Source: Haliotis asinina
Lineage: Eukaryota; Mollusca; Gastropoda; Lepetellida; Haliotidae
Length of the DNA stretch: 64,000 bases
NCBI RefSeq assembly: GCF_037392515.1
Contig: NC_090282.1
Coordinates: 34,151,054-34,215,053, forward strand
Reading direction: 5' to 3'
Of the stretch, positions 52,768 through 64,000 are shown piece after piece. Within the stretch, counting starts at the first letter, position 1; each line of letters starts with the position of its first letter. The notes below the pieces were generated by a model, which saw only the letters and a program-made list of their open reading frames with translations, did not search any database and was not told the origin of the DNA. The position numbers and the translations under genes are program-made.

Positions 52768-53223
52768 TACAGGTTCCACTACACTATATCAATATCACAT
52801 GCTGCCCGAGCGAGGACCGTATGAAACAACTCAAACGGACAGAGGCCTGTGACAGCTGTGATTGGATGAAATAGTGTAAGATGTGTATGTGTTTTAAAAG
52901 CACATCCACCCTGTTATTAAAACTGACCACAATTTTAAGTATTTAGTGCTGTCATTTTTATCACCATGGGTTATGCTTATGTGTGTACCTATATTTTGAA
53001 GTAGGTGACATTCGGTGCGGAGCTGGGGGTTGATGTGTTCCGCTTCCTGTGCTTGGCAAATGTGCCGGACAAGTTGGCCACAACTTGTGTTTTATTGTAG
53101 TTTAGAGGCCAGACTGTGCCCATGTGTACATGGAATGGCTGTTGATAGCCTGGATATTTTAAAAAAAATATAAGGTTACTATAGAAGTCTATGGGAAAAC
53201 ATTTGGTGTTGTGTAACCTGTAG
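52768..53223 (+). repeat. 456-bp direct repeat, copy 1
   Basis: Matches 55208-55663 with one difference seen and no indel (offset 2440). The block begins TACAGGTT and ends AACCTGTA, an 8-base inverted pair. No long open frame. Confidence 0.95.
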
Positions 53224-55207
53224 GGTTCGAGCACATTTCAGTAATTCATACTTTACATGCTTTCCTGTGTTTATTTCACCATGGAAACAAGTCAGTATGA
53301 ATGTGGAGGCAAATTTAAAGGTAATGGGAGTAAAGATGGGGCTGTATTGAGTGGAATAGATTGTTCTAGTGTTGTGAATATGAACGTTGCTTCGTTTTGA
53401 GGCCAAACAGTGGTAATAGACCCCTATGGTGAGTTCTACCTTTGATTAATGGTTACCTGCTTCTAAATTTGTTGGAACTGATGAATTTGACAACAAAGTA
53501 AGCCAAAATCAACACTATTATAACAATGTGAGTGTCTGAGGTTATCCCCTGAGGGTCAAATTAAAGTTAAATGATAAGAAAATCATGAAATATGTTCATT
53601 GCACAGCAGAACATGTCACAAACCCTTGTTTTAAATGTAAACATTGAAGCATATGGTCAGTTCTGTCTGTCTGACCCATTTTGCATGTGAATCAACTTAA
53701 TTTTCTTTCCTTATTTTAAAAAAAATCCCCCTTTTTAACACATATGACTTTCAAAATTATTTCTTGTTTTATCTGCAACTGTCTCATTGCTGTTTTGGAT
53801 TTTATGATTTGACATTTAATATAATAGCAACATTATTTTCAGCTTGCAGAATGCCTGTTGATGAATGGGGAGGTGTGTATGCACACATACAGCAGAAACA
53901 GAAGCCTTCACATACAATGTGGTATTTCGACAAGCCGGTCTGAAGTCTGTTGTTGACTGCGTCTAATCAAGCACACGCCCTTTTCTTCGATATGTCTTAC
54001 CACCTTGTAGCAGTTGCAGTACTTGGATATGTAGGTACATACAGTACATTTAAGTACCCCAGTCCAGTTAAAACACCACAATGTCTGACTGGTAACTTCC
54101 CCCACTCGGTCGTCGTCATCCATTGGAAGTTTCTGACCATGATCTCTTAATGCCTCACTGTGCAGTATTTCTTTTTGCCAGACATGAATTAAGGGCTGTA
54201 CATGAACCCAAGAAGTTGATTAGATGTAAATAATAACAATTGACCCTTGTAGAGTGGGTCTGACCAGAAATTTTATTGACATGAGAGTGTGTGATGTCTT
54301 TAAATTATCTCCCTTGTTTACCCATATACAATATGTCTTCTTGTCACCCAGTAACCCATAAATTATTGCAGAGAAACACTGGTTTTAGCTGATACTGTCA
54401 AATACTGTTAACTGTGAATAGAAATGTTCAGTTTTGGGCAGGTTAACCAATAAATTTCCAAAATTATGAGGATATTTCCACTTTGTACCCTCTAAACTGG
54501 CTTATACATGAAACTGTCAAGTCTAACAACCTCAAAACAATTCACAGTAAATAGTTTTGATTTCCTGGAAGTTTTTAAAAGTCTTAGCTTGATGAATCAA
54601 TAGAGTCAAGCATAAGTTCCTATCATGCTGTGGTCAAAAAGTGATTTCATCTGTTTAAGGGGTCATTTGCCTTGATCGACGAACAGGCGGCAGGGTACTC
54701 TGATCAGTGTTCCAGACAGCTAGGCATTATGCATCTCCTCACTTAGTACTTTTTGACAAACTTCATCAACCAGCCTTACATATGTCAAGATTCTAAAGCT
54801 GCTTAATGTGAAATCTCCCCAATATCTGGCCTATAGTCCATGATTTTGGTCGTTCAAAATATATTCTGGGTTGATATGATCTAGGCAGCCCCAGTCATGT
54901 ATGGAATCAACCCATGACCCCCTTCTTTTGTGAAATAGGAGTGAACTCCCATGGTATATACATGATTTGAAAACTTTCTCTATGAAAGCAGAAATGCATT
55001 TTTGCAAAGCTTTGATGAAGTAGACATGATGTAACTCTTACACCTCTATCAGTGCAGCAAATCTCTTTATTCTTTTGCCATAATAGATATGTTGGACAGA
55101 AAAAAATATTGAGGTTTCATGCAGTTTTATTTTTTTTCTGAGAAGTTTCATGTATGTACAGTACATAAATCACAGATTGGCCTTGTGCAGATGCAGACCA
55201 TTTTTTC
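53224..55207. other. Unique sequence between the two 456-bp repeats
   Basis: AT-rich, only short open frames, no recognised protein or RNA gene. Confidence 0.5.
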
Positions 55208-55663
55208 TACAGGTTCCACTACACTATATCAATATCACATGCTGCCCGAGCGAGGACCGTATGAAACAACTCAAACGGACAGAGGCCTGTGACAGCTGTG
55301 ATTGGATGAAATAGTGTAAGATGTGTATGTGTTTTAAAAGCACATCCACCCTGTTATTAAAACTGACCACAATTTTAAGTATTTAGTGCTGTCATTTTTA
55401 TCACCATGGGTTATGCTTATGTGTGTACCTATATTTTGAAGTAGGTGACATTCGGTGCGGAGCTGGGGGTTGATGTGTTCCGCTTCCTGTGCTTGGCAAA
55501 TGTGCCGGACAAGTTGGCCACAACTTGTGTTTTATTGTAGTTTAGAGGCCAGACTGTGCCCATGTGTACATGGAATGGCTGTTGATAGCCTGGATATTTT
55601 AAAAAAAATATAAGGTTACTATAGAAGTCTATGGGAAAACATTTGGTGTTGTGTAACCTATAG
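55208..55663 (+). repeat. 456-bp direct repeat, copy 2
   Basis: Nearly identical to 52768-53223. Its last bases read AACCTATA, the only difference I found. Confidence 0.95.
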
Positions 55664-56770
55664 CGGTGTCCATATGTTTACGGAAGTGACGTCACAAAAC
55701 CACGCTCACTCAGACATGGGTAGGCACAAAGCCACAATGGTTGATGATAACGATGGGAACCGGTGTAGCGTGAAAGGCAAACAATGGTCGGATTATGTAC
55801 TTAACATTTTATTTCTATCTGATAGACACCCCAGGTCAGTTCACCCTCGAATCTGTGAGACCCTTCAAGTAACTGAAAGCATATGAATATATGGAAAGTG
55901 GACACGTTTTTCCGACACAGTACCACAATGTCGATGACAAAACACCTCTGTGCTTGCTGGATATCTGCTACGAGAAAATTATGTCTGTGAGATGACTGTT
56001 TAACTTACATATTGAATTGTTAGGAATAAAGAATATATTGCTGATGCCTACTACAAGTGTGTCTGGAAAGTTTTGAAACCACCCTGTTGGTGAGATTAGC
56101 CTAGATCAAGGCTGCTTTTGTATGTGTTTTTTATAAGTAGGAATTAATGTGATGACATGATAACTCAATGCCATTTAAAGATTTAGCTTAGATCAATGCT
56201 ACTTCTTTATCTGTTTTCATAAGAAGGAAAAGCTGTGATAAAATGGTAACTCAATGCCATTTAGATGCATGTGTTGTTATAGTTGACAAGGAAGGTTTGG
56301 GGTGGTGTTTATGTAACATGTATGACTGGCAGGTGAGGCAGATTACTCACCTTTCCTGATTATGTCATTGACAATATGTAAGCAAAGAAACAGTAAGTGA
56401 GGGATTATTTGTTTAAAATTTGTATTGTTTGAAAGAAATGCGAGACAAACACTTGGGAGTTTTTGCATTGCATTCTTGCTTTAAAAAACGAAGAAGACTT
56501 GCAGTATTGGACCAGAGTGAAGTATGAAATCTGGATATTGTCAATTAGATACTTTCCACAAATGTTTTAGAAAAATAAAGGTTGTGTACCTGTCTCATTA
56601 TACAACACACCAAACGAAAAAAGAAAACCAGATCGGGAGGAGTTGTTACGCATGACAAGTCAACGATCAAATGTATGCAGCTTGTGTGGTTCTCTCGTGT
56701 TTATGTTTAACTTCTGCCTACCGGAAGTACTCGGGCGCGTCACGTGATCAAAACACTGACGTCACCGTGG
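55664..56770. other. Right part of the insertion in the kinase upstream region
   Basis: Contains ATATGTTTACGGAAGTGACG at the left and GGAAGTACTCGGGCGCGTCACG near the right, but no gene I recognise. It ends where sequence matching the kinase upstream region resumes. Confidence 0.4.
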
Positions 56771-56774
56771 CCTC

Positions 56775-56921
56775 TCCTATATGCACTGCACGCTGCCATG
56801 TCATGTTCTATTTATAGCATGGTTGGACTTCCCGGTTTTCGCTATCAGCGTATATTTCGACTGATGACGCTAAGGGTGGACCAGATACATGTAGAAATTA
56901 TGTCATTCTACTTTCATACTG

Positions 56922-56925
<4 letters not shown>
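56775..56925 (-). pseudogene. Detached copy of the kinase upstream region
   Basis: Matches 37741-37890 upstream of the intact kinase at most positions, including CTATTTATAG (a TATA box on the minus strand) and CAGCGTATATTTCGACTGATGACGC-like sequence. It is the continuation of the remnant at 52630-52767, separated from it by about 4 kb of inserted DNA. Confidence 0.8.
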
Positions 56926-56998
<73 letters not shown>

Positions 56999-57003
56999 TG
57001 TGA
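56925..57003. repeat. TG microsatellite
   Basis: About 78 bases of TG repeats with one TATG interruption, directly next to the kinase-upstream copy. Confidence 0.95.
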
Positions 57004-57177
57004 CCGTGGTATTTGCTACTGGTATTGCGAGGACTGTCCCCATGAGTATGAAATGCCAGTCAAAACAACTCCCGTGAACATTCCCTGACGTCAAGACGTT
57101 ATGCACACATAATGAAACTCGAGTGGTTGTCACGTACCTGTCTTTTGTGTAATTTGTGTCCATTGATTACAGTAATC

Positions 57178-57398
57178 CGTGAAGATCCGGGCTATAGCTG
57201 ATCTTCAGAAACTCATGCTTGTCGTAAGAAGCGAATAAAGGGGTCGGGTGGTCAGGCTCGATGACTTGGGTGGCACATGTCATCGTATCTGAGTTTCATC
57301 GGACGATACGTATGCTGTTGATCACTGGTTTGTATGTCCAGACCATCAAAATATAGTTGAAATATTGGTAAGTGCGGCGAAAGAAATAAACTGACTCA
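57178..57398 (+). mobile_element. SINE copy, diverged
   Basis: GTGAAGATCCGGGC, GGGGTCGGGTGGTCAGGCTC and ATGTCATCGTATC through GTGCGGCGAAAG to an ACTC tail. Confidence 0.8.
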
Positions 57399-59875
57399 CT
57401 CACTTTAATTACTGTACGTTAGGTTCTGTTGACATTCTGGATTAGACACATGTCTTGTCTTTAACCTGATCTGGTGGGTAGCTAGGTAGTAAACCTGATC
57501 TGGTGGGTAGCTAGGTAGGAGTTACCAGCAACCAACTAGATACCAGCAGGTAATCAGGCGGCTACAATGTGTGACCATAACTTTAGTGTCGCTATGACTT
57601 TAATGATAAGGAAGAGAAACGTGGTGCGCAATTGTAAACTGTAGTTCTCATAAATGATTCTACTCTTTTTCAACATCGGCTGTTAAAACACTTCAGAAAT
57701 ATGGAACGATTTTCTAATCCCATTGAGGCACAATTTAGACACTCTCGTAATCTGAATTCACCGTTACAGTCATACACTGACTTATATATTGAGAACTCAA
57801 GACACCGAGAATGCAGCACATCTTTTCTCAAACACCTACAGCCAAATTACATTAATATCTTATGATAAACCCCGTATAAGAAGAAATGCATTAGTCAAAC
57901 TGATGATAAGGTGGTATTTTGTGATTAAGTACAAATAGAAATAAATATACAATCCTTTATTCAAACCATTATACACTGCTCTTTTAAAAAATATTCCAGA
58001 CATATTAACAGGTCGTGGAACTGAAAATGGTAATATTGACAAATGGTCTGTCCCTGTATGGAGACATCGACACATCAACACAAGCCAGCAGTACAGTGTA
58101 TCCTTTGAATTTTACATATTTATAGAATGCACATGGTCTGCGATGAAGGTTGGACCATCTATTATACAAAATGCAATATTCGGAACTACAGACATGGCCA
58201 ACAAGTACTTGCATGCTGGGATGTGGCCAATAGAGAGAACGAATTCAAAAGATCAAAGTAATAAACCGACAAGTTCAGGTTTTCACTTTAATGGGCGGTT
58301 ACAGAACAATTTCAATATGAGATTGTCACTGTTTTGTCAGTCAATAATTTGCTTGCCCAAATACTGCCGTTACAGTATACCCATGGACGAGGATGTTCTA
58401 CTGAGCGACATTGCAGGTCCAGTGACGCCAGTCTGCGGAGATCAGCCACCGTTATCGGTGTCTTATACAACACTGTCTCGACAACGTACATACGGGCTAA
58501 CTGGATTTACCTGAATCGCCTCAACAAAATCAACATTCAAAACTGTTTCAATTATTGAGCTCAGAAATAGCAATAATGGCTACATACACCTCGCTCGGTG
58601 TTTATACACTGTGATAGGCTTACCCGTGAAACATGAAAATAACATCAACATCTTTCGGCAGCTTACATAATACCAAAACTCACAGTAAAACGAAGTAATA
58701 TAACAGCACACGCCATGAAGCATATGTTATCTCGGAGAAGTATCACAAGAGAGTAAAATCATCAGAGAATGGCCTTTGTGTCTTGTACATATGGACTGGT
58801 AATGTTTCGATTCATCCTGAGAAAAATAACGATATATGTATAATAAAGATATATGCAAATATGAAAATGTTTGTAGAATTTCATTTGAAAGGACACATAA
58901 AGTTTCAAAACTATAAAAATCGACATCCAATTCTGTTAGCATTCTGTACACATCTGGAGATGAAACAAACACCCTAATACGCATAATACAACAGATCTAT
59001 TGAAACTGTAATGCTTTGGTGAGTTTTCCAGCATCATAACCATAGACAGACAAGATATTTGACTCTGCACTTGAAGAAAGAGTACAAGAAACGGTTTCGA
59101 CACCAATTACAAGCAAACGGGTGCTGGAACAGACATGGCACGAAATATGTAATCTCATTAAAACTAGCGTCATCAGGGCTTATGTGTTGAAACCTTGCAT
59201 GAGTATGATATGCTAGAGTAAATGTGGTGTGTGTATAATAAAGGAATGTGAACCCGTGGTCATTACATCAACACATTAAAACAGCACATCTTGTAAGGGG
59301 CATAATAAAGACCTCTGCATGATGGTCAAATAATACCATAAGTCATTCTAAACACGTTAAAATAGCAATATTCCGAAGTAAATAGTACTGATCTGATCTG
59401 TATGCACGACTATAACCTAAAGTTGACCAAATAACGTTAGGAAATTGGAAAATATAAAAACTTGTTAGGTGAAATGACCACAACTTGACTGAAAGGAATC
59501 CTTCTGGTGAAAGCAGTGGTTCGAAGATGTCATGTAACTAAGGACATTATACGACTTAATGTCATCATGCAAAACGTCACCACTAGAGAAATACTTCCTT
59601 AATACGTAAATTGATAAAACATATAGTTTCAGTTAAAACATGGCTTGTATTGGATTCGGCATCACTTATTAGGTACTGTCCATTGCTTCCACTTAGAGAC
59701 AGTTATAGCAAAACGAGTACACCAACATAATATATTGCAGAACATTGAAAATGATATTGTAAATTCATTTCGTGAATGTAAGGTAAGTGTTATATGGTCA
59801 ATGAACACTATTAACTACATGGTGGTTTGAAAGGGTGTACGGGACTGTAAGATCCTTGTAGATTCAATATCTCCT
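57399..59875. other. Intergenic stretch
   Basis: Contains a short tandem duplication near 57472-57525 (CCTGATCTGGTGGGTAGCTA twice). A 123-codon open frame at 58143-58514 (plus) has no recognisable motif. No other gene seen. Confidence 0.4.
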
Positions 59876-59885
59876 GAGGTACAGC

Positions 59886-60018
59886 TGTTTTGTTTATGAA
59901 GTGACAGATTTGACGTGGCCGTTTTGTGTATGACGTGACAGATTTGACGTGGCCGTTTTGTGTATGACGTGACAGATTTGACGTGGCCGTTTTGTGTATG
60001 ACGTGACAGATTTGACGG
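59886..60018. repeat. 34-bp tandem repeat, about four units
   Basis: The unit is GTGACAGATTTGACGTGGCC followed by GTTTTGTGTATGAC. The units are almost identical, so the expansion is recent. Confidence 0.9.
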
Positions 60019-60164
60019 GGAATACTGTTCGTACACCCTGGCAAATCTACGTACATGGTTTCGTACGCTTTGGCTATTAACCAATGAGAATTCGACACAT
60101 TTATCTTAAAGGTAGTAAAAGTCAATATCACCGGTAACACTTCATCTTAAAAGGGAAACATATA

Positions 60165-60325
60165 AAGTGACTGAGTGAATGAAAGAGTTCAGCCTTATGC
60201 TGTTTTTCGCAATATTCCATCAAGCTGGGGACACTAGAAATAGGCTTCACACATTGCATCCAACCCGGGGCTTTGGCTTGACGAGCAAACGCTACTGGCT
60301 GGAGCACTGTCCCCATATATATAAT
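60165..60325 (-). mobile_element. tRNA-derived SINE copy, degraded
   Basis: GACTGAGTGAATGAAAGAGTTC, TCGCAATATTCCATCAAGC and a mutated head (GCTTGACGAGCAAACGC) in the order expected for the minus orientation. Confidence 0.6.
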
Positions 60326-60380
60326 CGCTTGTCTGTGATTGTGATTATCAAACACAACTGTCCTTGTATCAGCCCTGCAC

Positions 60381-63200
60381 TCACAGCACGTAACCTGAAG
60401 TTTCTCGACCATACTTGCAAACGAGGTAGACGATGACGATCGCGACAAAGGCAACAACGCCGAGAGTGATACCAACGATGATGCCAACTGGCATTGAGTA
60501 AGGAGTTACTGAAAATACAAACATATTACAAGACAAATGCACAACAGGTAAAAATCCTATAAACAAAGTTCAGTATTATTTAGATGAAATAAACAATACT
60601 GGGCGATTAATGTTTATTCCCTGTACGCACATCAAAGAATATGAATTACCAGGTTCAAATTTTTCTGGAAATTCATATTCATAAAATCCTTTGTCATAAG
60701 TTCAGTCATAAGTTAAAATTCAGTTTAGGATTAAAAATCAACACAATAAATTTTGCAAAATTAATTCATCAAATTAAAACAAAACTTATTTTCACCGTAC
60801 TTTCCCGGTCAGACTTATATTTGATCCGATATCCTTTGCCGCCGATATTCGCGTCAGATATAAACATGACCAACACTTGACCGCCAGTTGACTTGACTTT
60901 CAACGATGAATTGCCACAGGCTCGGCCCAGACTTGGGTCGTTAGTACTTGGACCTAAATAACATATGGTCAATCAGCATGAAGCAGCATGATCTTATCTT
61001 GTCAAAGAATACAAATGTAAAATAATCGGTCTGTATTAGAAGCCGTATGTGTTTAAATTGAGGAACATAAGTTGAACTCAATTCGCATCTCCACAGACTG
61101 TGCCCATGCATTAGTAAGATGTCTTGGACTTTCTAGACTTCACCATTGCAATAGCTTCCACGCTGGAATAGACTCTGCGCAAGTAAAGAAACTCCGAACA
61201 ATTCCAAACACTGCTGCCTGCATTGTAAGTCTGAAATCTAAGTGAGATCACATCACGTCATCACTCATTTTCCTACATTGGCTAACTGTTAAGTACCGTG
61301 TGAACTTCAAAATCATGTGCCTTGTATATGATTGTCTCAACCGTCAAACTCCAGAGTATTTACCAGTACTTCTCACTTTACATCCCTGCAAGATTCTGAT
61401 CCCAGAAACAGCACTTACTTACTTATTGTCAGACTTCTCTCCTATGGCCAGAGAATGTTTGCCTACATTGCAGCATTGCTTTGAAAATCACTGTCAGCTG
61501 ACGTCTAATGTGCCGAATAACTTGCACTCTTGCAAATCCCCTCTAAAACCCCATTACTTACTCCATAGCTTTCTCTTATATACGTACTTCCTTTTTGATT
61601 CTACCTATTTGTAATCTCGTGTATACATTGTACATATATCGACTTACCCTTTTCATAGCGCCTTCAGCGAAAATTAAATGCAAATATAGTTACAAATGCC
61701 TACTGTTACTATTATTTTTTTACTGGCATTCTAGACGCTAGGTCGATGAAGAATGGGGACTGTTTAAATAGATACACAAGTTCTTTATTCTGTATATGGG
61801 ACGTTTCGACATAGATTCTAATGTCGTTGTGAAGCAAGTTGTTGTCACGCATTTGCCTGACAACCACATTAGAATTAATGTCGAAAAGTCGCCTATACAG
61901 AAAAAAGAAGTTTTATATCCATAAAAAGAGTCCTCATTCTTCATTATTCTTATCATTAAACAAAATAGGTTCATAACTGTACAGGTACAACCAACAGAAA
62001 AATGAAACCACAAAATCCTTTGCACAATTATCCAAACTCCATCCCCGCCATGTCAGCTGTGTTTATGACTCTTTATCAAACAGTTCTGGTTCTAGAAAGG
62101 TCCACCGTGCATACACTGTTCAGCCGGTGTGACGATTCACAAACACTGTAATTATGGCGCCAAAACCCCTTCAACAGCCATACGAAATGCTGAAAGCATA
62201 GTCGATTGTACAATTCTGGCCATATCATGAGTATGTATTTGATTCAGCAGTATTGCAGCTTTGTCACTGTGATGTTAACTTTATTCTAGATTCGGAAACA
62301 GTTTCTATGAATATTCACTAGAAGGATTAGAAATGTTTATGAAGAAATCTTTGTGACATGGAGTTAGTGGTTAATTTCAAGCAATAGATCACCCTCTTAA
62401 CTGGTTGCCAAAGAACTTTCAAACGAAAGGAAACACAAACACGAATGGACATTAATGTTTTCAAATTTTACAGTAACGTTGACAGCATTAATATTAATAC
62501 ACCCAGCTCGTTTCTCAAGCAATAGCAAATACAAGTACTTAACTTCAGATCCTTTTAGGCTTTTTTAGTGAGATAACAAACGTTTTGTTTGTGCAATTTC
62601 TTTGACAGGAATGAACCTGTTCCCACTTGATCCACTCTGAGAGACATGATTCTTGAAAACAGGAACATACTACAGCCCCGGTCTAAAAGGTTAACTGGTC
62701 ATAATGAAATTATTATTGGGTCCTTTTGGTCATTCAGTTAACATTGTACAACTTTTCCCAAGTACATAATTCGTATTGACAAAGGACACGATGATGTATT
62801 TTGTATTGTACGCTACTTCTGTAGACTAGGCATGTGGCATTGCATGAGAAATTGCCCACTTGGGCGATCAGTATTAGTGACATTGAGCCATGGTACTACC
62901 ACAGAACTCAGTGAAGAAATGGGATGAAGAATGTTCAACAACAGGTAACGGCAGCAGAAGCAAAATGGCTCCAATGAACCAATAGAGACTAAACCTACAG
63001 TCGGTGGACAATACCCTGTAGCCGCTTCTTTTAATATCGCAATGGAATCATCTAAACCTGAAATCTCACCATCAAAGAACTCCACGTAGTCTCTTGTGCA
63101 GTTCGTGTCCTCGGGGTGGGGCATGTCCATGTCAGTGACCTCCAGTCGGAGGAAGGAGCCGTTCAGGATAGCCTTCACTAGGGTGGAACAGTTCATCATG
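60381..63200 (-). CDS. Second CUB-transmembrane gene, 3' part (continues past window)
   Basis: Three exons were found: 63070-63200 (MMNCSTLV...DTNCTRDYVEFFD), 60801-60953 (DPSLGRACGNSSLKVK...FISDANIGGKGY) and 60381-60508 (TPYSMPVGIIVGITLG, a helix, then tail CKYGRETSGYVL). Phases match (2 to 1, 1 to 1, 1 to stop). The two CUB exons have exactly the lengths of exons 18 and 19 of the first CUB gene, and the 50 full codons of exon c agree at about 36 positions. The tails differ. The start of this CUB domain and all earlier exons must lie beyond 64000. Same family and strand as the gene at 7313-26263, so a tandem paralogue. Confidence 0.88.
61085..61690 (+). mobile_element. 3' end of a CR1/L2-like LINE
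   Basis: The plus strand encodes the C-terminal end of a LINE reverse transcriptase protein: HCNSFHAGIDSAQVKKLRTI, then LHWLTVKYRVNFKIMCLVYD and CLNRQTPEYLPVLL. One in-frame stop lies near 61243, between IVSLKSK and DHITSS. The family has a short 3' region like the one ending near 61690. 5'-truncated, dead, in an intron of the second CUB gene. Confidence 0.8.
61775..61920. repeat. Foldback repeat with roughly 50-bp arms
   Basis: ACAAGTTCTTTATTCTGTATA...CTAATGTCGTTGT (from about 61778) pairs imperfectly with the stretch ACAACCACATTAGAATTAATG...AGAAGTT (to about 61915). The loop is about 25 bases. Possibly a small hairpin transposable element. Confidence 0.65.
62040..63060. other. Intron of the second CUB gene
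   Basis: No gene or repeat recognised here beyond short AT-rich tracts. Confidence 0.4.
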
Positions 63201-63339
63201 CTGACGGACACAATATTCCACTGTTTAGTTCCATGACATGATTGGAAAGTATTTGAGCATACGCTTCCATGCACTAATTACACTTCCACCTGTTCTGTAA
63301 CATTAACTAGCAGGTCAGTTTGGAGAAGACCATAGAAAA

Positions 63340-63548
63340 TGAGTTTAGTTTCACGCAATAATCCAGCTACATGAGGCCGGTCTGTAGTTAATAGAGTCAT
63401 AACAATAGGACCAGTCAATCCACTAATCAACACCATGAGCATCGATCTGTGCAGTTGGGAACCGATGACATGTGGCAACCACGTCAGCGGGCCAGGCCAC
63501 CCAATCCCGTTTCTGAAGATCAACTCTAACCCATATCTTCATGGGTGA
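63340..63548 (-). mobile_element. SINE copy
   Basis: TGAGTTTAGTTTCACGC, CATGAGCATCGATCTGTGC, CAGTTGGGAACCGATGACAT and TAACCCATATCTTCATGGGTG. Lies upstream of the 63070-63200 exon. Confidence 0.8.
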
Positions 63549-64000
63549 CTATACAAAGGAAATACTGAACGCTTGCGATAATAATAACATAACAACGTAT
63601 GGCATGGATTTCCAACTTCTTTATAATTTACAACACGTTTCAGGGCTATTTCTTGCCCTTTCGTCAGGTCATTGCTCATCTTACGAAGGAGCAAGAAGCG
63701 TCGTTTAAGTCCATACTATACTTTGACATGTTACCTTCCAACTTCTAAATGCCCATCAAGCATCTGATAATAATAGTAATAATACTATACTACTCATATA
63801 GTACTATCTAAGCACTAGATTATGCTTGATCAGGGCATGCATGACACTGTCTTGAGTCATGTATATGATGGGTTTGGACTGTCAGCTGAACAAACATTAC
63901 TGAACTATTGACTATGATATTACAGAGCAAGAGACTTCTGCGGCTTGCACTTGAGTATGAGGGAGCGTTGCAGAAACAGTCCAGGTCAAACACATATTGA
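63549..64000. other. Window edge, presumed intron of the second CUB gene
   Basis: No exon a of the CUB domain could be identified here. Some AATAGT repeats near 63765-63800. Confidence 0.4.

Noticed and set aside
52768-55663. Firm call of an LTR element from the two 456-bp repeats
   Set aside because: There is no coding content, primer site or target duplication that I can see; it is reported only as one option.
58143-58514. 123-codon open frame (plus strand)
   Set aside because: No recognisable domain, no splice context and AT-rich codon use typical of chance frames.

Overview
This window is animal nuclear DNA: split genes with GT-AG introns, microsatellites, many SINEs, a LINE tail, a Tc1 transposon and a whole-length Polinton. 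The commonest SINE (heads such as GAGTTTAGTTTTACGCCGC, tails of ACTC repeats) is one I remember from gastropod molluscs, especially abalone (Haliotis). That assignment is from memory, not from a search.

Layout. 1-7.3 kb is intergenic, with a degenerate tandem repeat and one or two SINEs. From 26263 down to 7313 the minus strand carries one complete split gene that I rebuilt exon by exon: 20 coding exons, 2328 coding bases, 775 residues, with a signal peptide, six CUB domains, one transmembrane helix and a nine-residue tail. Each CUB domain is encoded by three exons with a repeating intron-phase pattern. Its introns hold most of the SINEs and several minisatellites. 28.05-29.57 kb is an intact Tc1-like DD34E transposon. 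30.3-37.9 kb holds a single-exon protein kinase gene (36832-37665, minus), a decayed kinase copy (30314-30590), a possible TNF/C1q-like last exon and an unrecognised broken frame. 37929-52038 is a 14.1 kb Polinton with AG...CT ends, 380-bp terminal inverted repeats and a CCATA direct repeat on both sides, inserted just upstream of the kinase promoter. 52.3-56.9 kb holds fragments of another kinase copy, split by a roughly 4 kb insertion containing two almost identical 456-bp direct repeats. From 60381 to the window edge the minus strand carries the last three coding exons found of a second CUB-transmembrane gene, closely related to the first.

How it fits together. Two paralogous CUB-repeat membrane proteins on one strand flank a locus of duplicated intronless kinases that has repeatedly taken up mobile DNA. 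The CUB proteins look like cell-surface binding proteins with almost no cytoplasmic part, so any signalling would need a partner. Nothing in the sequence links them functionally to the kinase beyond proximity. The most unusual host feature is the reciprocal loss of disulfides in the first CUB gene: domain 4 lacks both cysteines of the second pair and domain 5 lacks both of the first pair. The most unusual mobile-element feature is the Polinton's left end, which carries a copy of the right end placed outside an older, diverged terminus. All family names come from reading the sequence, without database searches.
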